From UBA2279 sp034399355 (GTDB lineage: Bacteria > Actinomycetota > Coriobacteriia > Anaerosomatales > Anaerosomataceae): DNA of 64,000 nucleotides. Within the stretch, counting starts at the first letter, position 1, and each line of letters opens with the position of its first letter. Made by a program: the position numbers and the translations under genes. The notes under the pieces were generated by a model, which was not told the origin of the DNA, did not search any database, and saw nothing but the letters and a program-made list of their open reading frames with translations. This document shows positions 25,996 through 33,727 of the stretch, piece after piece. The stretch is from positions 62,001 through 126,000 of the forward strand of contig JAXMMT010000037.1 in the NCBI GenBank assembly GCA_034399355.1, read 5' to 3'.

Positions 25996-27014
25996 TGGAC
26001 TGCCCCCGCGTACAGGAGATTCTCTCTGCAGCTGCCGATGCCAGACTCGTTCCTGCTGATGAGCTGGCTGAAGCACAGACGCACTGCGACACGTGTGAAC
26101 GGTGCGCCACATTCGCCCACGGACTTGGGTTGCTATCATCCGTCAGTGCCCCTGCCGCTCCCGCCGGACTCATTGATTCGATACTCGAACGCGTTGCGAG
26201 CGAGGAAATGCCCTTGCGGGCAGAGGCGCCGATGGATGGGGCCCTGCTGGAGGACAAGATCCTGCCTCACCGTCCCCGCGCGTTCGGCCAGCGTGATGTG
26301 CGCGCTTCCTGGTGGGCGCCTCGGCTCACCGTCTTCGCCACCGCAGCCGTGTTCATGCTTGCCGCGTTCACCCTGACGGCGATCGGCTACTTCGGTGGGT
26401 TCCGCCAGCTACTGCCGCAGAAAGCTACGGAACCGGTGTCGACCTCAGACCAGGAGATCGCGGACGAACGCGAATTGGCAGGGACTCAGGACGCCGACAC
26501 GGCGACGATGAGTGCCCCTATTGCCGAGGCACCCGCATACATAAGCGTCAACGGCCGCGTCTTCTTGCCGGAAGGTGCCACGTCGCTGGACGACAGCGGT
26601 TTGACCACCATCGGTCCCGTCGCCGGACGGACGCAGGAAGACACTACCGCACCGGTTCATGCCTACGACAGCGGCGCAGGAGACGGAAGTATCGTCGTAC
26701 ATGAGTCTGGGGCGGACTGGATCGTCTACCAACCCGTCGTGCGCGGCTTCGCTGGGAGTCTCTATCAGCTGCACACCCGGAGTCCGATCACGGTACCGGG
26801 CCAGTGGCCCGATCTCCCTGCGGCTTACCCCACCCCCACGGAAGCCAACGGCTCGCCTACGTTCCGCTTCTTCGGATACGACGACCTGGGCGTGATGATC
26901 TTCGTTCCCGCGGCTGGCAGTGAACGGGACGGCTTCGCTGTCGCGCCCGAGACTCCCCCGGACGACCCAGCGGCCGGTAGCCCCAACTGGACCTGGTGGG
27001 CTCCTCTCCCCTGA
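25995..27014 (+). CDS. Zinc-finger anti-sigma factor with large external domain
   Basis: A 339-residue membrane protein. The N-terminal cytoplasmic part has the anti-sigma zinc-finger pattern (DCPRVQEIL...HCDTCERCATF). One membrane helix (LTVFATAAVFMLAAFTLTAI) lies near residues 113-135. The roughly 200-residue outer domain is Thr/Ser/Glu-rich and then beta-like (YISVNGRVFLPEGA), with unusual aromatic segments (NWTWWAPLP at the end). It likely holds the ECF factor at the membrane until an external signal arrives. The start at 25995 has GGAGGTGCC just before it. Confidence 0.85.
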   Translation: MDCPRVQEILSAAADARLVPADELAEAQTHCDTCERCATFAHGLGLLSSVSAPAAPAGLIDSILERVASEEMPLRAEAPMDGALLEDKILPHRPRAFGQRDVRASWWAPRLTVFATAAVFMLAAFTLTAIGYFGGFRQLLPQKATEPVSTSDQEIADERELAGTQDADTATMSAPIAEAPAYISVNGRVFLPEGATSLDDSGLTTIGPVAGRTQEDTTAPVHAYDSGAGDGSIVVHESGADWIVYQPVVRGFAGSLYQLHTRSPITVPGQWPDLPAAYPTPTEANGSPTFRFFGYDDLGVMIFVPAAGSERDGFAVAPETPPDDPAAGSPNWTWWAPLP

Positions 27015-27018
27015 CGTC

Positions 27019-28053
27019 TCAGAGGATGAGCATCGCATCGCCGAAGGACAGGAAGCGATACCGCTCGGCAGCCGCGACTTGATAGGCACGCATGATCAAC
27101 TCTCGTCCCGCGAACGCACTTACCATCATGAGCAATGTCGAACGTGGCATGTGGTAGTTGGTGACGAGCGCGTCGACGACACCGAAACTGAAACCGGGAA
27201 GGATGAAGAGGTCGGTCTGGCCCTCCGTCGCCTCCACGAGTCTCGTCTGTTCGTTATAGGCGCTCTCCAGCGCCCTGATCGTCGTGGTACCCACCGCGAT
27301 GACCCGGTTCCCGCGCGCCTTGGCAGCATTCACGCTCTCAGCTGCCCACGGCGGCACGCGAAAATGCTCGGTGTGGATGCGGTGACTCTCCGGGTCGTCC
27401 TCGGCAACCGGCCTGAATGTGTCCAATCCGACATCGAGTTCGACTTTCGCCAGGTGAATCCCCTTGTGCTGCACTTCGTCCAGCAGCTCGGATGTGAAGT
27501 GCAACCCGGCCGTTGGCGCAGCGACGCTGTGCTCCTCAGCGGAGTAGACCGTCTGGTACAGTTCGGGGTCGTCGAGCTGGCGCGTGATATACGGCGGCAG
27601 GGGTATCTGCCCGAGCCGGTGCACTGCGTCGATCAGCGAGCCCGCGCGAACGTGGAACTGGACGAGCCTGCCGCCTGACTCCTCTAAGACATCGACGATG
27701 AACGCGGTGAGCTCACCGTCGCCGAAAACGATGCGCGCGCCCGGCTTCAGCCGACGACCGGGCTTGACGAGACACTCCCATGTGTCCGCGTAGCGCCGGC
27801 GGAGAAGCAGTACTTCGACAGCGCCGCTGGTCTCGTCCTTCGCGCCCAAAAGACGGGCAGGAAGCACTCGAGTCTCGTTCACGACCATCACATCGCCGGG
27901 GCGCAGGTACTCGAGAACGTCATGGAACGTGCGATGGTCGATCTGACCGCTGGAGCGCTCCACGACCATGAGCCGGCACGCATCTCTCGGCTCCATGGGC
28001 GCTTGGGCAATGAGTCCGCTCGGCAGGTCGTAGTCGAAGTCATCCGTGCGCAC
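27019..28053 (-). CDS. queA: tRNA preQ1(34) S-adenosylmethionine ribosyltransferase-isomerase
   Basis: A 344-residue QueA. It begins FDYDLPSGLIAQAPMEPRDACRLMV, and the family motifs VVNETRVLPARLLG, AAPTAGLHFT and FILPGFSF are present. It transfers the ribosyl part of SAM to preQ1 in tRNA to give epoxyqueuosine. It converges on the anti-sigma gene with a 4-bp gap. QueH, the next enzyme, is encoded 57 bp upstream on the same strand. Confidence 0.97.
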   Translation of the reverse strand: MRTDDFDYDLPSGLIAQAPMEPRDACRLMVVERSSGQIDHRTFHDVLEYLRPGDVMVVNETRVLPARLLGAKDETSGAVEVLLLRRRYADTWECLVKPGRRLKPGARIVFGDGELTAFIVDVLEESGGRLVQFHVRAGSLIDAVHRLGQIPLPPYITRQLDDPELYQTVYSAEEHSVAAPTAGLHFTSELLDEVQHKGIHLAKVELDVGLDTFRPVAEDDPESHRIHTEHFRVPPWAAESVNAAKARGNRVIAVGTTTIRALESAYNEQTRLVEATEGQTDLFILPGFSFGVVDALVTNYHMPRSTLLMMVSAFAGRELIMRAYQVAAAERYRFLSFGDAMLIL

Positions 28054-28110
28054 GAAAGCGCCTCCCTCGATGCTGCTCAGCCATCCCCCGAAGTGTAGCG
28101 CAACGACCTG

Positions 28111-28668
28111 TCAGCCGCGCGCAGCGCGCCGCGCTTCGCGCGCTTGCTGCGCCTCCACGTCACTGAGAACACATCCGCAGTAGTTCTGACGGTACATACC
28201 CAGCTCACGCGATCGCTGGGTCGCACTCGAGTACCGGTCGCGGAAGTCCGTGTCGATATAGCGTATGCCAACCGCCTCACACGCCTCGATTGCCGCATCA
28301 CGAATGGCGGCGGAGTCCTGGTACGGGCTTACCGTGAGCGTCGTCGCGACAGCGTCATAACCGAGCGCGACCCCACGAGCGGCAACCATGCCCAAGCGCA
28401 AGCGGAAGCATGCCTTGCATCTCTCGGCCGGATCGCCTTCGAGTCCTGCGACCGCACGCATCCACGCGGCGATCTCGTAGGGCTCCTCGAGCACCTCGAT
28501 GCCCCTGCTATCAGCGTAATCGAGCAGTGTGTCCAGACGACGACGATACTCGTCGAGCGGCTGGATATTGGGATTCGCGTAGCAGACCGTGACATCATGC
28601 TCGGCCGCCAGATCGTCGAAGGGCTCGATGAGGCAGGGTCCGCAGCATGCGTGCAACATCACCCGCAT
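28111..28668 (-). CDS. queH: Epoxyqueuosine reductase QueH
   Basis: A 185-residue QueH (DUF208) protein, the cobalamin-independent enzyme that reduces epoxyqueuosine to queuosine. Cysteine motifs LHACCGPCLIEPF, RCKACFRLRL and QNYCGC match the metal and cluster ligands of the family. VCYANPNIQPLDEYRRR is the conserved N-terminal segment. A strong AAGGAGG lies 8 nt before the ATG. A minus-strand TAGATA upstream could be its own -10. QueG, the alternative enzyme, is not seen in the window. Confidence 0.95.
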   Translation of the reverse strand: MRVMLHACCGPCLIEPFDDLAAEHDVTVCYANPNIQPLDEYRRRLDTLLDYADSRGIEVLEEPYEIAAWMRAVAGLEGDPAERCKACFRLRLGMVAARGVALGYDAVATTLTVSPYQDSAAIRDAAIEACEAVGIRYIDTDFRDRYSSATQRSRELGMYRQNYCGCVLSDVEAQQAREARRAARG

Positions 28669-28723
28669 CTGTTTCGACCTCCTTCTCGGCGCCAGTATCT
28701 ACCAGTCTACGCGTGCTTGCCGA

Positions 28724-28757
28724 GAAAAGTACGGCGGCCCCGCATGCGGGGCCGCCG
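28724..28757 (-). terminator. Intrinsic terminator of the cold-shock gene
   Basis: A perfect 12-bp stem (28732-28743 with 28746-28757; CGGCGGCCCCGC) with a two-base centre is followed on the minus strand by TACTTTTCTC. It lies 23 nt after the csp stop and before queH. Confidence 0.85.
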
Positions 28758-28780
28758 AGCGCCATCGTGAGAATGCGGGC

Positions 28781-28984
28781 CTAGAGTCTGACGACGTTGC
28801 TGGCCTGCAGCTTGCCGTTCTGGCCGGTGGTGATTTCGAAGCTCACGGCCTGGCCTTCATCGAGGGTCTTGAAGCCCTCGCCCTGGATCTCGCTGTAGTG
28901 GACGAAGAGGTCCTCCCCGTCCTCACGCGATACGAAGCCATAACCTTTGTCAGGATTGAACCACTTGACGGTACCTTCAGGCAT
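28781..28984 (-). CDS. csp: Cold-shock domain protein
   Basis: A 67-residue single CSD protein. RNA-binding motifs are GTVKWFNPDKGYGFVSR (RNP1) and DLFVHYSEI (RNP2). It acts as an RNA chaperone. The start at 28984 gives the canonical family length; the long upstream extension is untranslated leader. An intrinsic terminator follows the gene. Confidence 0.96.
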   Translation of the reverse strand: MPEGTVKWFNPDKGYGFVSREDGEDLFVHYSEIQGEGFKTLDEGQAVSFEITTGQNGKLQASNVVRL

Positions 28985-29152
28985 TCCAACCCATCCTTCC
29001 ACCCCACAAGGGGTCACACTCGTGCGACGTGCTTGTCGAAGCTTGTCCTTCCGACCACACCTGTGACCGGGATGGAACGATGGCGCCTTTCGTGCTGACA
29101 AACCGTGTCGCAACCTATAGGGTGCTGCTGCACCCACAACGTCCAGATAGTA
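28985..29152 (-). promoter_or_regulatory. csp promoter and long 5' leader
   Basis: TACTAT at 29147-29152 (minus strand, preceded by TGTGG, an extended -10) probably starts a leader of about 155 nt. Near its 5' end, 29120-29135 forms a perfect 6-bp hairpin (GGGTGC/GCACCC). Long structured leaders are typical of cold-regulated csp mRNAs. No clear -35 is visible. Confidence 0.5.
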
Positions 29153-29222
29153 CCACATCAAGGCACGCGCAAGACGTCTTCAGGTAACTGGCGAACGCGA
29201 ATCTCAAGACCATCGCTGCTGC

Positions 29223-29981
29223 TTAGAGCGTGAGTCCGTCATCTCCGTCCGTGACGATGGCGCTACGGCGACGCCGATTCCGGTCGATAACGAACACCAG
29301 CGCCACGATCGCGACGAGCAACAGCCCAATAGTGATCAGCAGCGGGGTCGTCGCCTGACCGCCGCCCTGCGACCCGCCAAGACTATAGGAGACCTTGACG
29401 TCGAGAACGCCCCCCGTCGCCAGCTTGAGTGAATCCAACGCGTAAAGCGTCTCGCCTGCTTGATTGGACACGGGATCTCTGGCCGGCTTGGGAGAGACGC
29501 TCACATCCGAAGCCCCCGGCTCAAGACGCACCGATACGAACAACGGCGCCTCCTCACCGGTGTTTACCCACGGCAACGTCACCGACACGTCATTGCCCGA
29601 GCGCGTCGGCGCAACGTAGTTCGCCTCCACCTGCGCCACGCGAACCTCCGACAGCACGAACTCGGCCACCTGGCCTCCGCTGACGGCCGTGACAGTCGCC
29701 TCGCGATAGGGGTCGAGGGCAGGATCGTCGCCGACGATCTCGCCGGACCAGGTGACGGTTGCCCCTGCAGGAAGCGGCACCCTCACTGTCGCGGGAAGCT
29801 CGGTGTCGGGAGTAAGAACGACGTTCACGATCATCTGTGAGACGCCGCCCATTCCGACAGGCATGAATTGAACCTGGTACTCCAGCACGCGGGCCTGTGC
29901 TACTGCGGGAACGGCAAGCATCACGAGCGCCAGCAGCAGCACCGCCGCGATACGCGTCGGCTGTCTCCTCATAGCGGTCAT
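29223..29981 (-). CDS. Membrane-anchored exported protein of unknown function
   Basis: A 252-residue protein with a signal peptide (IAAVLLLALVMLAVPAVAQA), an external beta-rich domain of about 170 residues, and one C-terminal membrane helix (LLITIGLLLVAIVALVFVI) followed by a basic stop-transfer tail. Segments such as VRVPLPAGATVTWSGEI and VSVTLPWVNTGEEAPLFVSV suggest an immunoglobulin-like or surface-adhesin-like fold. The start at 29981 has GGAGG 4 nt upstream. It lies 19 bp after folD on the same strand. I do not recognise the family. Confidence 0.75.
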   Translation of the reverse strand: MTAMRRQPTRIAAVLLLALVMLAVPAVAQARVLEYQVQFMPVGMGGVSQMIVNVVLTPDTELPATVRVPLPAGATVTWSGEIVGDDPALDPYREATVTAVSGGQVAEFVLSEVRVAQVEANYVAPTRSGNDVSVTLPWVNTGEEAPLFVSVRLEPGASDVSVSPKPARDPVSNQAGETLYALDSLKLATGGVLDVKVSYSLGGSQGGGQATTPLLITIGLLLVAIVALVFVIDRNRRRRSAIVTDGDDGLTL

Positions 29982-30000
29982 CGGTCCTCCACTCAGGTCG

Positions 30001-30852
30001 TCACTCGGCCTTCGCGACAGCATCGGCAGCCGCAACGGTATTCACCATAAGAATCGCCCTTGTCATCGGGCCGACTCCCCCGGGAACCGGGGTGATGGCC
30101 GAGACGATCGGCAGGACGTCGTCGTAGTCCACATCGCCGACCAGGCCCGCGTCGGTGCGGTTGATCCCGACGTCGATGACCACTGCGCCGGGTTTCACGT
30201 ACTCGGCGGTGATCATCTTCGCCCGACCGACGGCAACGACCAGGATATCGGCTTGCCGGCATACACCCGGAAGGTCCTGCGTCCGCGAGTGACAGACCGT
30301 CACGGTCGCGTTCGCGTTCAAGAGCAGCAACGCCATGGGCTTGCCGACGATCGTAGAGCGCCCCACGACCACCGCATGCTTGCCGGCGGGGTCGATACCG
30401 TATGACTCGAGCATCTTCATGACACCGTAGGGCGTGCATGCGCGATGCGCGGGAAGACCTCGCAGTAGCCGACCGAGGTTGAACGGGTGGAATCCGTCGA
30501 CATCTTTCTCGGGAGAGATGCGTGCGATGATGGCCTCGGCATCAAGGTGCTCCGGCAGTGGAAGCTGGACGAGAATACCGTGCACGTCGACATCAGTATT
30601 GAGGTCGTCGATAAGGCGGTTGAGCTCGTCCTGTGACGTTTCTGCAGACAAGCGGTGATCGAAGCTGCGGATGCCGATGCGCTCGCAGTCGCGTTCCTTC
30701 ATGTTGACGTACGACTGCGATGCCGGGTTCTCGCCGACGAGCACGACCGCAAGCCCGGGCGTGATGCCGGCCTCGGCCAGTCGCACGACCGTCGCACGTG
30801 TGTGCTCCTCGATATCGGCCGATACCTTCTTCCCGTCGATTATCGTCGCCAC
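30001..30852 (-). CDS. folD: Methylenetetrahydrofolate dehydrogenase / cyclohydrolase
   Basis: A 283-residue FolD, catalysing two steps of one-carbon folate metabolism. Typical motifs are VGENPASQSYVNMKERDC (catalytic lysine region), VQLPLPEHLD, PEKDVDGFHPFNLG, VVVGRSTIVGKPMALLLL and the C-terminal TPVPGGVGPMTRAIL. The start is ATG at 30852. Confidence 0.97.
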   Translation of the reverse strand: MATIIDGKKVSADIEEHTRATVVRLAEAGITPGLAVVLVGENPASQSYVNMKERDCERIGIRSFDHRLSAETSQDELNRLIDDLNTDVDVHGILVQLPLPEHLDAEAIIARISPEKDVDGFHPFNLGRLLRGLPAHRACTPYGVMKMLESYGIDPAGKHAVVVGRSTIVGKPMALLLLNANATVTVCHSRTQDLPGVCRQADILVVAVGRAKMITAEYVKPGAVVIDVGINRTDAGLVGDVDYDDVLPIVSAITPVPGGVGPMTRAILMVNTVAAADAVAKAE

Positions 30853-30916
30853 TGCCCTCGCCCTCCTGTCGTGTCTTCCGTGCGTCGCCCAGTGTACCCG
30901 AGCGCGCGCGTGTCGG

Positions 30917-31489
30917 TCACTCGGCAGTCGCCTTCTCTTTCACGATGGCGAGCACGCGGCGGAACCGGTCGGTTCCGGCGGCGCCGAGTGCCTCGTAGAT
31001 GACCGACTCCGATGTCGTTACCTCTGCCCCGGCAGCGCGAAGTCGCTCTAGCGCGATCGTAAAATCCCGCTCGCAGACCGAACTGACCCCGTCCGCAACG
31101 ATGTGGACTCGGTAGCCGTTCTCGAGCAGGTGCAGCGCCGTCTGCGTCACGCAGATGTGCGCTTCCATGCCGAGAAGGGTCACCTGACGCCGACTAGTGC
31201 GCTCGAGAGCCGCCAAGAACGCAGGCTCCGCGCAGCAGTCGAAACAGAGCTTCTCGACCGGCCCTATCGCCGAACCCAGCGCATCGGTCAGCTCGGACAC
31301 CGTCGGTCCGAGCCCTTTCGGGTACTGCTCGGTATAGACGACCGGCACGTCGAACTCATCGGCTACGCGAACAAGCCGCGAGATGGTCGCCACCACTGCG
31401 GCCCGCTCCGGCATCGTCGCGGCGAGCCTCTCCTGCACATCGATCACCACGATTACCGCATCCGATGCGTCGAAGGTGCGCTTGCTCAC
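30917..31489 (-). CDS. Isochorismatase-family cysteine hydrolase
   Basis: A 190-residue isochorismatase-like hydrolase (YcaC type). Catalytic elements are AVIVVIDVQERL (Asp), the lysine in GPVEKLCFD, and the nucleophile in LLGMEAHICVTQTALHLL, where the cysteine follows HI. Members act on amides such as nicotinamide; the substrate here is unknown. The GTG start at 31489 has GGGAGG 6 nt upstream; the longer frame to 31921 overlaps the divergent superoxide reductase gene. A minus-strand TGGTAGAAT upstream may be its -10. Confidence 0.88.
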   Translation of the reverse strand: MSKRTFDASDAVIVVIDVQERLAATMPERAAVVATISRLVRVADEFDVPVVYTEQYPKGLGPTVSELTDALGSAIGPVEKLCFDCCAEPAFLAALERTSRRQVTLLGMEAHICVTQTALHLLENGYRVHIVADGVSSVCERDFTIALERLRAAGAEVTTSESVIYEALGAAGTDRFRRVLAIVKEKATAE

Positions 31490-31603
31490 GATTGGCCTCC
31501 CAAGAACGGTTGGCGCCGATTCTACCAGGTGCCGACCGAATTGGGCGGGCCGACGGGTATGTACCAGTGCATATCCGACACCGCTATCACCTGGAGGCAC
31601 ACG

Positions 31604-31951
31604 ATGTCTGACGCCCCGATCCTCGGTACCATCAACCATGTCACCGACCTCTCGGCCACCGGCGATTTCGAGAAGAAGCACACCCCGCACATCGAGGTGG
31701 AGCGCTCCGGGGGCAAGACGATCATCACCGTGACCGTCGGCCACGAAGTCCCGCATCCCAACCAGCCCGATCACTACATCGCGTGGATCGAGTTGTACGC
31801 CGGCAGCGCGGGAATCGCCCGATTCGACCTCTCGCCGGTCGCTACCGACCCGGTGGTCTCGGTGATCGTCTCTGCCGATGCGGGAACCGTGTTGCGCGCG
31901 ATCGAGCACTGCAACCTCCATGGCCTGTGGGCCGCGGAGGTCGTTCTGTAG
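31604..31951 (+). CDS. Superoxide reductase (class II desulfoferrodoxin / neelaredoxin type)
   Basis: A 115-residue protein with the Fe(His)4Cys site motifs: KKHTPHIEV, VPHPNQPDHYIAWIELY and CNLHGLW. It lacks the N-terminal Cys4 rubredoxin-like centre found in class I enzymes. Superoxide reductase converts superoxide to peroxide without releasing oxygen, a hallmark of anaerobes. GGAGG lies 6 nt before the ATG. It is divergent from the isochorismatase gene. Confidence 0.95.
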   Translation: MSDAPILGTINHVTDLSATGDFEKKHTPHIEVERSGGKTIITVTVGHEVPHPNQPDHYIAWIELYAGSAGIARFDLSPVATDPVVSVIVSADAGTVLRAIEHCNLHGLWAAEVVL

Positions 31952-31956
31952 TACCG

Positions 31957-32073
31957 CTAGATGATATCGTCTTCGCGCTCTTTGCGTAGATGACCACGGA
32001 CGCCGAGAAACGTGCCGACGGCAACGATGAGAACGCCGATGACGACACCGATGAAGACCTCGGACGTGAACAT
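31957..32073 (-). CDS. 38-residue single-span membrane protein
   Basis: A short reading frame with GGAG 5 nt before the ATG. It encodes one hydrophobic segment (VFIGVVIGVLIVAVGTFLG) followed by a charged tail (RKEREDDII). It sits 19 bp after the lipoprotein gene on the same strand, so it is probably co-transcribed. Its codon use resembles the neighbours. Function unknown. Confidence 0.6.
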   Translation of the reverse strand: MFTSEVFIGVVIGVLIVAVGTFLGVRGHLRKEREDDII

Positions 32074-32092
32074 GCTGGCTCCGATCCGCGCG

Positions 32093-32614
32093 CTATTTGA
32101 TGTTGATGCTGATTGCGATCCTGGTCACGTCGCCGTCCTCGGCAAATGTTACGCCGCCTTCGCTGGTGCCCTTCGAGACGGTCACCACTCCAGACTTCAC
32201 CCCATCGTTCTGGGTGTTGAGCTCAGCCAGAATCTCCCAACCCTCTTCGGCAAGCTTGGATGTATACCACTCGAACACATCGTCGTACGCATCCGTCGTG
32301 ACAAGCCCGACATAGAAGCCCGTGCCCTCGCCCGATGAGATCTTGCTCGAGTTCTCGATGTCCGCGTCATAGACGGGGAAGTCATCGGGGAAGCCCTCCG
32401 GTACATCGGACTGCTCGCCCGTGATCTCGACCGTCGAGCCATCCTCGGCCTCATAAGTGACGCTGCCGTCTCCGGCATCGACGTCGACACCAGTCGTCTT
32501 CTCGATCGCGCCCTCGATGGCCTTCTCGGCGACCTGCTTGCAGCCCGAAAGACCCAAGACGAGAACAGCAATCGCCAGAACAGTGAGTCCAACAAGATAC
32601 CGTTTGTTGTTCAT
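32093..32614 (-). CDS. Lipoprotein of unknown function
   Basis: A 173-residue lipoprotein. The signal peptide ends in a lipobox LSGC at about residue 25. The mature part has repeated acidic stretches and a beta-rich domain (GSVTYEAEDGSTVEI, VPEGFPDDFPVYDAD). The C-terminal half (GFYVGLVTTDAYDDVFEWYTSKL) resembles small domains in Gram-positive exported lipoproteins. The start at 32614 has GAGGGG 5 nt upstream. ruvB lies upstream and a 38-residue membrane protein follows. Confidence 0.78.
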   Translation of the reverse strand: MNNKRYLVGLTVLAIAVLVLGLSGCKQVAEKAIEGAIEKTTGVDVDAGDGSVTYEAEDGSTVEITGEQSDVPEGFPDDFPVYDADIENSSKISSGEGTGFYVGLVTTDAYDDVFEWYTSKLAEEGWEILAELNTQNDGVKSGVVTVSKGTSEGGVTFAEDGDVTRIAISINIK

Positions 32615-32677
32615 GCGGTCCCCTCTTTTCACAAAACACGTTCACCCGAACAGTATATGCGCTCAGGCGTCGAATGC

Positions 32678-33727
32678 TCAGAACAGCTCGTCTAGCGCCC
32701 CTTGGTTCGCCGGGAACCGCTTGCCGAGATGCTCGTAGGCACGAGGGGTCGCCTGCCTACCCTTGGGCGTCCGCATGAGGAAGCCGAGCTGCAACAGATA
32801 CGGCTCGTAGACGTCCTCGAGTGTATCGGACTCCTCTCCAACCGCCGCCGCCAACGTGTTGAGGCCGACGGGCTTTCCCGAGAACTTATCAATCAGCGTC
32901 TCGAGGATTGTGGTGTCCATGCGATCGAGCCCCATGTGGTCCACCTCGAAGAACGCGAGCGCCTCAGCTGCCACGTCTTCGCTTATGACACCGTCGCGGC
33001 GTACCTGCGCGTAGTCGCGAACGCGCTTGAGCAGGCGGTTTGCGAGTCGGGGCGTGCCGCGTCCTCGCCGTGCGATCTCGGCAGCTCCATCAGACGTGAG
33101 ACTCACGCCCAGAATACCGGCCGAGCGAATCACGATCGCCGCCAGCTCCTTCGCGTTGTAATACTCGAGCCGGAAGGCCATGCCGAAGCGATCGCGCAGT
33201 GGGCCGGTGAGCAGACCGGTCCGCGTCGTCGCTCCGACCAGGGTGAACTTCGGCAGGTCGAGACGCAGCGAACGGGCCGCGGGTCCCTTCCCGATCACAA
33301 TGTCGATCTTGAAGTCCTCCATCGCGGGGTATAGCACCTCTTCCACCACTCGGCTGAGTCGGTGGATCTCGTCGATGAAGAGCACATCGCGCTCGTCGAG
33401 GTTGGTGAGGATCGCAGCGAGGTCGCCGGCCCGCTCGATCGCCGGTCCCGAAGTCGTCCGCATCTGTACGCCGAGCTCATTGGCGATGACACCGGCGAGT
33501 GTGGTCTTGCCCAGCCCGGGCGGTCCCGAGAGCAGCATGTGGTCGAGCGGCTCGTCGCGCGCCTTCGTCGCCTCGATGAGTACCGCCAGATTGTCTTTGA
33601 CACGCGTCTGGCCGAGGTACTCCGCGAGACGTTTGGGCCTCAGCGAGCGGTCTATCTCGAGGTCATCGTCGGTGTGCTCCGCAGAGACCAACCGCTCAGA
33701 GTCATCCGGCTCCCAAACGGTGCTCAC
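32678..33727 (-). CDS. ruvB: Holliday junction branch migration ATPase RuvB
   Basis: A 349-residue RuvB motor. Motifs: RPKRLAEYLGQ, Walker A GPPGLGKTTLA, Walker B VLFIDEIHRLS, sensor LVGATTRTGLLT, and the C-terminal winged-helix with TPKGRQATPRAYEHL. Its start overlaps the ruvA stop by 4 bp, so ruvC-ruvA-ruvB form a tight operon. Confidence 0.98.
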   Translation of the reverse strand: MSTVWEPDDSERLVSAEHTDDDLEIDRSLRPKRLAEYLGQTRVKDNLAVLIEATKARDEPLDHMLLSGPPGLGKTTLAGVIANELGVQMRTTSGPAIERAGDLAAILTNLDERDVLFIDEIHRLSRVVEEVLYPAMEDFKIDIVIGKGPAARSLRLDLPKFTLVGATTRTGLLTGPLRDRFGMAFRLEYYNAKELAAIVIRSAGILGVSLTSDGAAEIARRGRGTPRLANRLLKRVRDYAQVRRDGVISEDVAAEALAFFEVDHMGLDRMDTTILETLIDKFSGKPVGLNTLAAAVGEESDTLEDVYEPYLLQLGFLMRTPKGRQATPRAYEHLGKRFPANQGALDELF

